NCBI RefSeq assembly: GCF_023195895.1
Contig: NZ_JALPRK010000004.1
Location: 62,001 to 126,000 of the forward strand
DNA length: 64,000 bases
Reading direction: 5' to 3'
Source: Paenibacillus mellifer
Lineage (GTDB): Bacteria > Bacillota > Bacilli > Paenibacillales > Paenibacillaceae
The notes beneath the pieces are model-generated. The model made no database searches and was not told where the DNA came from. It saw nothing but the letters and a program-made list of their open reading frames with translations. The translations under genes and the position numbers were made by a program. Positions within the stretch are counted from its first letter, which is position 1. Every line of letters begins with the position of its first letter. Positions 35,288 to 43,616 of the stretch are shown piece by piece.

Positions 35288-35965
35288 TTAACCAAGCATG
35301 TATCCGGTGCCGCGTATCGTATGCAGCAATTTCTTGGTATGACCGCTGTCTATTTTTTTGCGCAAATGACGAATATAGACATCGACTACATTCGTTCCAG
35401 TGGCAAAGTCATAACCCCATACTTGCTGCAGGATCATCTCCCGCCCGCACACTTTCCCCGCGCGTTTCATTAGAAAAAGCAGCAAATCGAATTCCTTAGG
35501 CGTCAATTTGATGGACTCCCCGTCCCTCCACGCTTTGCGACTGCGCAGCTCCATCCGTAAATCCTCGAACGACAATTCGGTTAAGGAACCGTCACCCAAC
35601 CGTTTGAACAAAGAAATCAAATGGCCAATTCGGGCATACAGTTCCGCCATAGGGACCGTAACCTGTACGACATCGTTGGCTCCCCTGGCAAAGCCGGCGA
35701 CGACCGCATCCGTGTTCCACTCCTTCAGCAGAAGTAGGATTGGAAACGGAGCAAACCGTCCAATTTCCTCTTGCAAGACCGACGAGGCTTCGTTCGGTAA
35801 ATCCGTACCGAGCAGCAGCAAGTCTGGAAGATCTTCTTCCAGCGTTCGAAGAATACCTGTTTCGTTCTGCCTCCAGCTGATCCGATAACCGGCTTCCTCC
35901 AGTCCAGCTTTGATTCGCTCCCCCTCGGCAGGATCCTCCAATACAAGTATGATATACCTTTTCAT
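35288..35965 (-). CDS. OmpR-type regulator with degenerate receiver, orphan
   Basis: A 225-aa protein with receiver fold and C-terminal Trans_reg_C winged helix (LTPKEFDLLLFLMKRAGKVC ... VVDVYIRHLRKKI). Acidic residues Glu10-Asp11 remain, but the phospho-acceptor Asp is Gly53 (LLLLGTDLP), the switch Thr is Leu, and the conserved Lys is Val104 (VTVPM). Normal aspartyl phosphorylation is therefore unlikely. The DNA-binding domain looks intact. No histidine kinase is adjacent, which fits an atypical regulator controlled by abundance, dimerisation or a ligand. Confidence 0.88.
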   Translation of the reverse strand: MKRYIILVLEDPAEGERIKAGLEEAGYRISWRQNETGILRTLEEDLPDLLLLGTDLPNEASSVLQEEIGRFAPFPILLLLKEWNTDAVVAGFARGANDVVQVTVPMAELYARIGHLISLFKRLGDGSLTELSFEDLRMELRSRKAWRDGESIKLTPKEFDLLLFLMKRAGKVCGREMILQQVWGYDFATGTNVVDVYIRHLRKKIDSGHTKKLLHTIRGTGYMLG

Positions 35966-36061
35966 CGCGCGACCACCTTAAGCTGCATCTGCTAATCCAT
36001 TAATAAGATGGTCATTCCAACGTCAAACCATTCGGCCCTTTCGGAACCCATACGCTTTACT

Positions 36062-37114
36062 TTATCCTAAATATCGGTCATAGATGGTTCTGGCTTCGAC
36101 CGGATCTTGCGTGCCGTGAATCAGCGCTCGCCCATCCGTGAACAGGACCAACCGGCGTTCGTCTATCTTAAAGGAAAGTAAAAACGGATTGATCTCTACC
36201 TCACCCTCCTGCAAACGATTCAACTTCTCCGCCATCGCTTCCAGATGAATGTTTCGTTTAATTGCAGGTCGAATCTGTACCGTATCTCTCCCACAGAGCA
36301 CTTCCGTTTTCCGATGACTGGAAGCGGACAAATAAGGGAAAGTTGCTCCGTTTCCGCAGGACAGGCAATCGTCCCGCTTGGCGGACCCTACCTTGATTGA
36401 AGCTTGTTCGTTCCGCCACAGATCAAAGGTCAAGAGCGTGCCGCGAAGGGCTTCGGAATGCCCGGTCAACAGCTTTAACGCTTCCGTCGTTTGATGAGCC
36501 ACAACCATCTGAACGGCCGGTGGTATCACGCCAACCGTGTCGCAGGTATCCCCGCCGAGCGGTACGGTACCCAACAGGCAGTTGAGGCAAGGCGTCTCGC
36601 CAGGCAGAATCGTGTAGGTAATACCGTAACTTCCGACGCAACCGCCATAAACCCACGGAATGCGATATTTTTGCGAGATATCATTGATCATCAATCTGGT
36701 ATCGAAATTATCTGTGGCGTCCATAATCAAATCGACACCCGCGATTAGTTCATTTAGTTCTTCCGGGTCGACGTCCACTACATGGGCGTTGATGCGTACC
36801 TGACTGTTAATCGCGGCTAATCGCCGCTCGGCAGCAATCGCTTTCGGCACACGCAAGGCCGCATCCGCTTCAGAAAATAACTGCTGTCGCTGCAAATTGC
36901 TCCATTCCACGTAATCCCGGTCGGCGATCACGAGATGGCCCACTCCCGCGCGCACTAGTGTCTCTGCGATGCCGGTGCCAAGCGCTCCCGCACCGACGAT
37001 CAGTACCTTCGCCATTGCAAGCTTGTCTTGTCCAGCATTGCCAATAGGAGTAAACAACCTTTGCCGCGAATAACGGTCCGGTTGGTTCTTATGATGATCC
37101 TGATCGATAGCCAT
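36062..37114 (-). CDS. ThiF/MoeB-family adenylyltransferase (E1-like)
   Basis: A 350-aa E1-like enzyme that would adenylate the C-terminus of a MoaD/ThiS-type ubiquitin-like protein. It has RYSRQRLFTPIG, the ATP motif VGAGALGTGIAETLVRAG, DRDYVEWSNLQRQ, MDATDNFDTR, the Zn cysteines CLNC and CLSC, and a Cys in GDTCDTVGV. The C-terminal 80 residues resemble the small domain found in some MoeB/ThiF proteins of this group. ATG at 37114 follows GGAGAGGAG. No moa or thi gene is adjacent, so the pathway is open. Confidence 0.87.
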   Translation of the reverse strand: MAIDQDHHKNQPDRYSRQRLFTPIGNAGQDKLAMAKVLIVGAGALGTGIAETLVRAGVGHLVIADRDYVEWSNLQRQQLFSEADAALRVPKAIAAERRLAAINSQVRINAHVVDVDPEELNELIAGVDLIMDATDNFDTRLMINDISQKYRIPWVYGGCVGSYGITYTILPGETPCLNCLLGTVPLGGDTCDTVGVIPPAVQMVVAHQTTEALKLLTGHSEALRGTLLTFDLWRNEQASIKVGSAKRDDCLSCGNGATFPYLSASSHRKTEVLCGRDTVQIRPAIKRNIHLEAMAEKLNRLQEGEVEINPFLLSFKIDERRLVLFTDGRALIHGTQDPVEARTIYDRYLG

Positions 37115-37149
37115 CCTGAATCTCCTCTCCACTGGTCCTATCCTTAATC

Positions 37150-38028
37150 TTATTGTAGCCGGCGTACAAAACGTGTGGTGATGGTCGAGGCATGTTTTCC
37201 TTTAGGGAGCGCCCAACCGTAATACACCGGCCCAAAACCCGGCAGATCTAACTCGACCGGAACGATATCCGCTTGCCCGCCGCTTTCGAAAGAATAATCC
37301 ACTCCGACCGTAAGTGCAAGCCCCTCCCTCACAGCGCTTTGAATCGCTTGAATATTATTGGTAGCGAACAAGATATCCGGGGCTCCGTATTCTGCGAGTC
37401 TAGTAGTTAAGTAATTACGAATATGCTCATCGTAATACAGCACAAGAGAATATCCGAGAAGCTGTTCCGGTTGGATCGACCGCTCCTGCGCCAGCAATGA
37501 AGTCTTAGGTACACCAACAACCATTTTTCCAGTATAAAGCTTTTCATAATGTAACGTTTTGTGGTGTGCCAGAAGATCCGAGGTTAACGCGATAAAGCCG
37601 AGATCGATCCCCCCGCTTTGCAATTCATCGAGAATTTCTTTGGGGCCTTGCTCGAAGATACGGACCTTGACCTCAGGGTAGTCCTTCCTGAAACCTGCGA
37701 TCGCCTCCATCAATAAATGCATCGGGCCGGGGATCGTGGCGATGATCAACTCGCCGCTCAGCCTGTCACTGTAGGAGTTGGCTTCGGAACGAAGGGCTTC
37801 AAGCTTCGTTAGTATCTCCGCTGCCCTTCCAATAATCGACTGTCCCTCTGGGGTTGGAACAGCGCCAATACCTCGTGAGCGATTGAATAAGACGAGTCCC
37901 AGTTCCGATTCGAGTAATGAGATGGACTGACTAACTGCAGATAACGTAACATGGGCGTTTTGCGCCGTTTTCGTCAGCGATCTTGTTTTTGCCACATCTA
38001 CAATATACTCTAACTGCTCCAGGTTCAC
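37150..38028 (-). CDS. LysR-family transcriptional regulator
   Basis: A 292-aa LysR regulator. N-terminal helix-turn-helix is in SLTKTAQNAHVTLSAVSQSIS with the family ELGLVLFNRS motif; the C-terminal periplasmic-binding-like effector domain spans about 90-292. The start is a GTG at 38028 with GAGGGG upstream. It is divergent from the short-chain dehydrogenase gene with 142 AT-rich bases between, the classic layout for LysR control of that gene. Effector unknown. Confidence 0.9.
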   Translation of the reverse strand: MNLEQLEYIVDVAKTRSLTKTAQNAHVTLSAVSQSISLLESELGLVLFNRSRGIGAVPTPEGQSIIGRAAEILTKLEALRSEANSYSDRLSGELIIATIPGPMHLLMEAIAGFRKDYPEVKVRIFEQGPKEILDELQSGGIDLGFIALTSDLLAHHKTLHYEKLYTGKMVVGVPKTSLLAQERSIQPEQLLGYSLVLYYDEHIRNYLTTRLAEYGAPDILFATNNIQAIQSAVREGLALTVGVDYSFESGGQADIVPVELDLPGFGPVYYGWALPKGKHASTITTRFVRRLQ

Positions 38029-38170
38029 GGAATCCCCTCCCTCTTTTCGAGCAACTTCTTAAGTAATTCTTATCTGATACTAATTATATATAAATTTTGT
38101 TTAACAATGACTTTTGTTACAATCATAGTACAGAACCTACTAAATATCAAAGAAAGGCAGGAGAACGCTC

Positions 38171-38920
38171 ATGCAACAAAATAGAGTAGCCATCGTGACT
38201 GGGGGAGCAAGTGGAATCGGAAAGGAAACCGCTTACAAGTTTGCCTCTAAAGGGGATCGCGTTGTTGTGGCAGATTTTAATGAAGCTGGCGGTCAAGCGG
38301 TAGCAGACCAAATTATTGCGAATGGAGGCAAAGCGATCTTCGTCAAAACGGATGTTTCCAGATATGAAGATGTCGAGAGTTTGGTGGAACGAGCTGTGGA
38401 GACGTACGGAAGAATCGATATTATGTTCAATAATGCCGGGATCGGCCGAGTCACTCCGGTGCTGGACCAAGATCTAAACGATTATCATAACGTTATCCAG
38501 GTGAACCAGCATGGCGTTGCATACGGAATCATCGCCGCAGGTAAGAAAATGCGTGAGCTGGGCATCAAAGGGGTAATCATCAATACCGCATCGGTGTTCG
38601 GCTTCCTCGCGTCCCCCGGCACCTTCGCATACCATGCTTCTAAAGGTGCCGTCATCATGATGACCAAATCCGCCGCTCTGGAAATGGCGGACTGGGGCAT
38701 CCGCGTCATTGCCGTAGCGCCTGGAGCCGTCGACACGCCGATCATCCAAGGGTATAAAGACAAGGGCATGATCGATTCGATGAAATCCAAAGTGATGGGC
38801 AACAAATTGACTTTGCCGGAACAAGTGGCCGATACCGTATACTTGTTGACGCTGGACGAGGCTAGTGCGATTAACGGCAGCGTCGTTATGGCAGACGAAG
38901 GATATGCCTCCTTCAAATAA
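38171..38920 (+). CDS. Short-chain dehydrogenase/reductase
   Basis: A 249-aa classical SDR using NAD(P). Visible are the Rossmann glycine motif TGGASGIG, cofactor Asp in ADFNEA, NNAGIG, catalytic Ser in NTASVFG and YHASK with catalytic Tyr and Lys. An Asp at the end of strand 2 suggests preference for NAD(H). AAGGCAGGAG stands upstream of the ATG. Likely controlled by the divergent LysR protein. Substrate cannot be read from sequence. Confidence 0.9.
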   Translation: MQQNRVAIVTGGASGIGKETAYKFASKGDRVVVADFNEAGGQAVADQIIANGGKAIFVKTDVSRYEDVESLVERAVETYGRIDIMFNNAGIGRVTPVLDQDLNDYHNVIQVNQHGVAYGIIAAGKKMRELGIKGVIINTASVFGFLASPGTFAYHASKGAVIMMTKSAALEMADWGIRVIAVAPGAVDTPIIQGYKDKGMIDSMKSKVMGNKLTLPEQVADTVYLLTLDEASAINGSVVMADEGYASFK

Positions 38921-38928
38921 CCACAATC

Positions 38929-38971
38929 GCTGACGAAGGGACCTTATCAATACGACGGCCTCTTCGTCAGC
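38929..38971. terminator. Hairpin between SDR gene and Tad-like locus
   Basis: GCTGACGAAG pairs perfectly with CTTCGTCAGC (10 bp). The U-tract is short on either strand, but the position between convergent transcripts supports a terminator role for both. Confidence 0.65.
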
Positions 38972-38985
38972 ATTTATGTATTCGC

Positions 38986-39978
38986 TTATGGGTCGTTTGT
39001 CTGACACTTCAAAGGAAAATATCCGTTTTTGACCGCCTCGCGTTCATCGGAGAAAATTTCCTCCTCGCGGTAACCTAACCCCTGGGCTCCAGAGCAAGAC
39101 GCTCGATAATAGTATTTCATCCCTGTCAGTAGATCAACGGCTCCCAGAATTGCCGGTGTTCGATCCAGTCTCCCCCCGCCTATCGCATAGTTGTTGTAAT
39201 GGTGATCTCCAACTGGAATGCCTTGCAGAAACACCAGAATCCCAACATCATTCAGCGTGTTATTCCACTCCTCCTGTGCGATGACCGGCAGCGTAAAAGT
39301 GTAGTTTACGCCAAGTTTCACTGCGAGCAAATTATGATTGCGGATCGTTTGGGCCAAATCCTCTTCAATCTGGCGGACGATCGTCGCACGGCGGACAGCC
39401 TCAAATTGTTCATCGTCTTGAAGCAGTGGAATGGCGACTTCCGACTTAACCTCGGATTGCAGCCCGTTAACCCAGCGGTCTGCGGCAGCATCATACGCCG
39501 TCACATTCCTGTCCAAAGTAAAGGCGATGCTGTTCCCTTCCCTATCTGAGTAGGTATAAGGCTTCTTGTCCTGCCAATGGTAGGCGTTCGAATCTTTACC
39601 CCCTTCATAGTCCGCCGCATACAAGTAATAGCCATCATAATCCATGACGACTACTGCCGGAATATAGCCGAGGATCACCTGCTGTCCTACTGGATCGTCG
39701 GCGACGCCAAAGTTTAGGTACAAGCTCTGGAGCAACGCGGCCAACGCTTGTTCCTTATCCGCACGCATCCATTTCGCCGATCCATACCCGCTCTCGAATT
39801 GTTGGAGCTCGTTCCGATTCAGCGCAACCGCCGCATCTTGAACAGCCGTACGGATTGCAGCGGTATAACGAGTTTCAAGACGGTTCACTTCCCGTAGATC
39901 CTCCACTCGTTGACCGCTCAGCCAAAGGATCGGGACGACGATCAACACAAAGAGAATAGCCCAGTCAGTAATCTTCAT
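38986..39978 (-). CDS. Membrane-anchored Tad-locus protein (TadG/pseudopilin-like), unknown
   Basis: A 330-aa protein with an N-terminal anchor at about residues 6-20 (WAILFVLIVVPILWL) and a large extracytoplasmic domain. Not assigned to a family by eye. It is the last gene of the Tad-like operon and its ATG overlaps the preceding gene by 14 bases. Size and topology would fit a TadG-like or minor-subunit role at the cell surface, but this rests on position only. No catalytic motif or Cys pair pattern is obvious. Confidence 0.65.
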   Translation of the reverse strand: MKITDWAILFVLIVVPILWLSGQRVEDLREVNRLETRYTAAIRTAVQDAAVALNRNELQQFESGYGSAKWMRADKEQALAALLQSLYLNFGVADDPVGQQVILGYIPAVVVMDYDGYYLYAADYEGGKDSNAYHWQDKKPYTYSDREGNSIAFTLDRNVTAYDAAADRWVNGLQSEVKSEVAIPLLQDDEQFEAVRRATIVRQIEEDLAQTIRNHNLLAVKLGVNYTFTLPVIAQEEWNNTLNDVGILVFLQGIPVGDHHYNNYAIGGGRLDRTPAILGAVDLLTGMKYYYRASCSGAQGLGYREEEIFSDEREAVKNGYFPLKCQTNDP

Positions 39979-40507
39979 TTAACACCATGCCCCCATAGGT
40001 TAAGAGAGATGGATTGTCTCTGCCGGCGCCGTTATATAGAAACTCCGATAGAATATCAAAGGGGCCGCGAGAACGATCCACAACCGTGACGGCGAAGAAA
40101 TCGCCTTCCTGAAGCACGTAGGTGTCTCTTTTTTGCCCAGTTCCAGCTGGAAACATCACCTGCAAGATATCCGAAGTATAAAATGCGTCGTAGACGACGC
40201 TAAAGTCATTCAGGAAAGTCGTGGGGTCGGCCGGATCGGCGTATTCCGGATGATAACTTTTATGCCGGTGTTCCAATTCAACCTCGTACCCTCCCCCGGT
40301 GATTTCAATTTCGCGGACAAAATCCTCATACATCGTTGGAGTCACAACCCCTTTGTTCCGAACCGCATCCGTAAACTGAACCAGTGTACGATAAGCTGCC
40401 AAATACCGGATATCCTCCTGTCGCTGAGCCGCTTGTAATGCTGGAAACAGAAATAGGAGCAGCACGGCAAGCAGCGCGGCCGTAATTTTGGACAAGGCGT
40501 TAACCAT
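39965..40507 (-). CDS. Small single-pass protein of the Tad-like locus
   Basis: A 180-aa protein with an N-terminal hydrophobic helix (ITAALLAVLLLFLFPALQA) and a soluble domain outside. The ATG at 40507 with AGGTGG upstream is chosen; an in-frame GTG at 40516 directly follows the preceding stop. The N-terminus could be a signal peptide or a pilin-like anchor. No G/xxxxE prepilin cleavage site is seen. Tightly packed between two similar small genes, so likely a pseudopilin or tip protein by context. Confidence 0.62.
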   Translation of the reverse strand: MVNALSKITAALLAVLLLFLFPALQAAQRQEDIRYLAAYRTLVQFTDAVRNKGVVTPTMYEDFVREIEITGGGYEVELEHRHKSYHPEYADPADPTTFLNDFSVVYDAFYTSDILQVMFPAGTGQKRDTYVLQEGDFFAVTVVDRSRGPFDILSEFLYNGAGRDNPSLLTYGGMVLNEDY

Positions 40508-40516
40508 TCCTGCCAC

Positions 40517-40981
40517 CTACTTTCTGCTAAAAATTACGCGTATCTCTTTCCCGGTAGAATTGTACACACGTTCCGAGGTATATTCCTCCCGCAGCTCCAG
40601 TACGGATAAGGCGCGCTTGCGGCTTTGTTCCAGTTCGTCCTCCAGCGGTCCCAGCAGGGTGGCGTTCAAAATTTCGCCTTCCACTTCGATGGTTACGCCG
40701 AGTTCAATCCAGTCCGGAAGACGATGCAAAATTTCATTCCCTGTATAAATTTCACTCGTCAATTCCAGCAGCTCGTCATCGCCGGAGTTCCCCGCCGTTA
40801 CCCGGACAGAATCCTTCCCCTCATGGGCATAAACGCTTCGCCCAACGCCGTGCAGCTGTATGGCCATCACATCGTAGGATCCATTTTGATCCTTCCCGAT
40901 TTCAAGCGTATACAAGGTGGCCGCCAGAAAAGTACTAACGGAGAAGAGCAGCCAAACCAGACTTTTCACATGATTAATCAT
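40517..40981 (-). CDS. Small single-pass protein of the Tad-like locus
   Basis: A 154-aa protein with an N-terminal hydrophobic helix (LVWLLFSVSTFLAATLYTL) preceded by few residues, and an acidic soluble domain rich in Glu. Ten bases separate it from the next gene and 30 from the pilin-like gene before it. Family not recognised. Layout matches TadE/TadF-type minor pilins (short N-terminus, one anchor, 100-150 outside residues), but the sequence signature is not clear. Confidence 0.62.
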   Translation of the reverse strand: MINHVKSLVWLLFSVSTFLAATLYTLEIGKDQNGSYDVMAIQLHGVGRSVYAHEGKDSVRVTAGNSGDDELLELTSEIYTGNEILHRLPDWIELGVTIEVEGEILNATLLGPLEDELEQSRKRALSVLELREEYTSERVYNSTGKEIRVIFSRK

Positions 40982-41011
40982 CTAACCCTGTACCTCCCAA
41001 CCACGGCATAC

Positions 41012-41503
41012 TCACGGGATGAGCGTTGTTTGCGTAAAAATCAATCCTCGGACCACATTCGAACTGTCCTTGACCACTTTTGCCTTGAATTTGCCGCTGG
41101 GATTGACATATTCATTCAGCCGTTCGTTCCAGGCATCACTGATCGCGGCGTAGCTTTGCCCGTTGACGGAACCGTAACGTTCCGAGGTTTCGGGCTCATT
41201 GATGATCAGTACATCCCCGTACCATTCCCCGCCGCTGTTTTTCCCGGTTTTCACCATAATCCCGAATTGATCACGATCCTTAAACTTCCTAAGCGCATTC
41301 GTGACCTGTGATCCGCTGACCGTCGTGTCATCATATACGGTAAATGAAGCTTGGGACAATTCGGTCTGAATGTCGGAGAAGCTGTTCTGCGCCGTTTTGG
41401 TGGCTTCCTGCGCAGAAACGAACAAAATGACTACAATCGTAATCAAAGCAATTGTCAAAAAGATACCGGCCGCGACTTTTAAAGCGGATGATGCGTTATT
41501 CAT
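41012..41503 (-). CDS. Pilin-like single-pass protein of the Tad-like locus
   Basis: A 163-aa protein with nine polar residues, then a strongly hydrophobic helix (AAGIFLTIALITIVVILFV), then a soluble domain of about 130 residues. This is pilin-like topology. There is no canonical Gly-(x)4-Glu processing site as in Flp or type IV pilins. AAAGGAGG precedes the ATG at 41503. It directly follows the T2SSF-type gene, where Tad loci often place pilins. Major or minor subunit status is unknown. Confidence 0.65.
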   Translation of the reverse strand: MNNASSALKVAAGIFLTIALITIVVILFVSAQEATKTAQNSFSDIQTELSQASFTVYDDTTVSGSQVTNALRKFKDRDQFGIMVKTGKNSGGEWYGDVLIINEPETSERYGSVNGQSYAAISDAWNERLNEYVNPSGKFKAKVVKDSSNVVRGLIFTQTTLIP

Positions 41504-41525
41504 CGATAAGTGCCTCCTTTAATCC

Positions 41526-43616
41526 TCACAATTTTTGTAGTTGTTCAAAATACAAGCTCATCTGTTCAAAGCTCATCCAGATCAGCGGAATCACCAAATA
41601 GGCGAATACTAGCGCATACATAGGGGTAAAACCGATCATTCGGCCCCATCCGGCTTTAACCTCCAGTGATTTCTCGTAATCCAGCCTCCGCCGCTCAAAT
41701 TGATAGGACATATCGCTGTCGAGATCATCAAAGGCGTCGGCGACCGTAAGTTTCTCCGACGCCAGCAGCAGTTTATCCGCCAGGCGTTGGAAATCCTCCA
41801 GCACAACCACCTTCCTCAACTCCACTAGTGCATCCTCCGGGTTATGACCATAATTCAGCAGGCATTTTTGCAGGGGGATCCGGAAAATCACGGCATAAGA
41901 GGCCAACCACTCCAGGATTTCTTCTACGGAGATCCGCTCCAGCTCTCGCAGGATCGCGATCATCGTTAGCATCTGATAGACTTCGTGACGCATATCCATC
42001 GACCGCATCCAACGTTGAAATTGCACAGTCCACAGCGGCAACTGGTACCCGACGAATCCGGCTAAAATCGCGAGGCCGACCTCCCACCACTTGAGGTATT
42101 CCCGATTCCACCGCTGCAGCTTGTCCATGATCCGCCGTGCAACTTCGGATATCTCTTCACGGGAACCCCCTCCCCCGAAGTTCGCTTGCAAAGTATCGAC
42201 GGAGAGAGCGATTGCATCATAACCGGCTGTCCCCGACATCTCCATTTCCCGCATCACCGCAGCATCCCTTTGAGCCTCCAGGCGCCCGGTATCAATCGCA
42301 TCCTTCGGCAAGGCTCCAAAAAAGGAAGAAGCGGCGGGAGGTTCGGTCATTATTCGCTGCTGTGCAAGATGATGGAGCATCAGGAACGCACATAGAGTTA
42401 CGACAAAGCTAAGGACAAACGCGCTCATCCGCCTGACCTGAAACCATTCGATCCGCAGCCGATGGTTCGTCTCCTTTAGCAATTGAGAGATCCGATGATT
42501 GGCCATGGAATCAACCGGCGGGACAAACGGGCGACAGACACGACCAAGAACTCGATGCGCATACACTCTCGCTTCCCACGGCCTGTTCGCCGGCTTAACT
42601 CGATAGGGCGTTTCTTCTTCGCTCTTGAGCTTTTGCAGCAACACATAACTGAGCAGAATCGTTAGAAACAGACCGGCTTTGATCAACATCCCCGCCTTGC
42701 TCAAGTAAAACGAATCCATGAGCGGGAAATGCCCCCTCGCCCACATCTCAATAGGCTTCGTAAAAAAGACCGGCAACAAAGCGATCACATGCAGCCCTTT
42801 TAACAGATAATCCAGTCGTTTCTTTCGGATCAGCTCTAATTGAACTTCACCGGTTAAGCGGCTAATGCCGCGTAGATACAGAGAACCCTCCGCGCGTTTC
42901 CGATCCCCATATTCCGCTACCAGCCGGGAAATGCCGGCGAAGGCTTTCAAATATCGGCTTGGCGCCGTTTCAACATACTTCTCCAGCGCATTGTCCGGAT
43001 CGGAGTCTTCTAGGGCCTCGCTGATCAAATGGGCATGAACCCCGATTTCTTGGCCCGTCGTCTCACCCGCTTCCTCAATCGCGTCTGTCACCATGCCATG
43101 CCGATGATACGCATGCCGGACGGCGGAATAGAAACCGAGCAATTGCTCAAGCAGCTTGGTTTCCAATCGATTGATATAACCGTCTAGGATTAAACCCTGG
43201 AGGACGGCGGCGACGATGAGCATTGACAACAAGAATACCGCATCGGGATTCAATACGGTCAACGCTGTGATCGATACGGTCAACGTCCCAGTGATCCCAT
43301 AAGCGAATTTCATTGTTTGACGCCGGAGTTCCAGCTCGTCATAAGGGTAAATGACCGCCAAGCGCATCCGAACTTTCCCGGCATAATACCTTAGCGGCAA
43401 CACCTTCATCCACACGGCATACGACTTAAGCAAGAACGAAGAGATCCACAACTTCATCCAGCGTAGAGGTTGTTGGGAAGACGTTCCGCCCCCACTCCCG
43501 GCATCCGACCACAACAGGACTTCCCTTCTCCCGAGCAACTGGCTGATGACATATAATCCAGCGCAACCACTCAAGGAAATGACTAACACCACCAGCAGGA
43601 TCGTCTTAAGCTCCAA
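41526..43616 (-). CDS. TadB-TadC-like double T2SSF inner-membrane platform protein
   Basis: A 696-aa polytopic protein. Two regions look like type II secretion F-type cytoplasmic domains: one around residues 160-270 (LEQLLGFYSAVRHAYHRHG) and one around 550-660 (YQMLTMIAILRELERISVEE), each flanked by hydrophobic segments. Tad systems normally encode these as separate TadB and TadC, so this is probably a fusion. A TTG at 43616 with GGGGGGAG is taken as start, overlapping the ATPase gene by 11 bases; the ATG at 43739 would overlap by 134. Platform for the CpaF motor. Confidence 0.72.
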   Translation of the reverse strand: MELKTILLVVLVISLSGCAGLYVISQLLGRREVLLWSDAGSGGGTSSQQPLRWMKLWISSFLLKSYAVWMKVLPLRYYAGKVRMRLAVIYPYDELELRRQTMKFAYGITGTLTVSITALTVLNPDAVFLLSMLIVAAVLQGLILDGYINRLETKLLEQLLGFYSAVRHAYHRHGMVTDAIEEAGETTGQEIGVHAHLISEALEDSDPDNALEKYVETAPSRYLKAFAGISRLVAEYGDRKRAEGSLYLRGISRLTGEVQLELIRKKRLDYLLKGLHVIALLPVFFTKPIEMWARGHFPLMDSFYLSKAGMLIKAGLFLTILLSYVLLQKLKSEEETPYRVKPANRPWEARVYAHRVLGRVCRPFVPPVDSMANHRISQLLKETNHRLRIEWFQVRRMSAFVLSFVVTLCAFLMLHHLAQQRIMTEPPAASSFFGALPKDAIDTGRLEAQRDAAVMREMEMSGTAGYDAIALSVDTLQANFGGGGSREEISEVARRIMDKLQRWNREYLKWWEVGLAILAGFVGYQLPLWTVQFQRWMRSMDMRHEVYQMLTMIAILRELERISVEEILEWLASYAVIFRIPLQKCLLNYGHNPEDALVELRKVVVLEDFQRLADKLLLASEKLTVADAFDDLDSDMSYQFERRRLDYEKSLEVKAGWGRMIGFTPMYALVFAYLVIPLIWMSFEQMSLYFEQLQKL

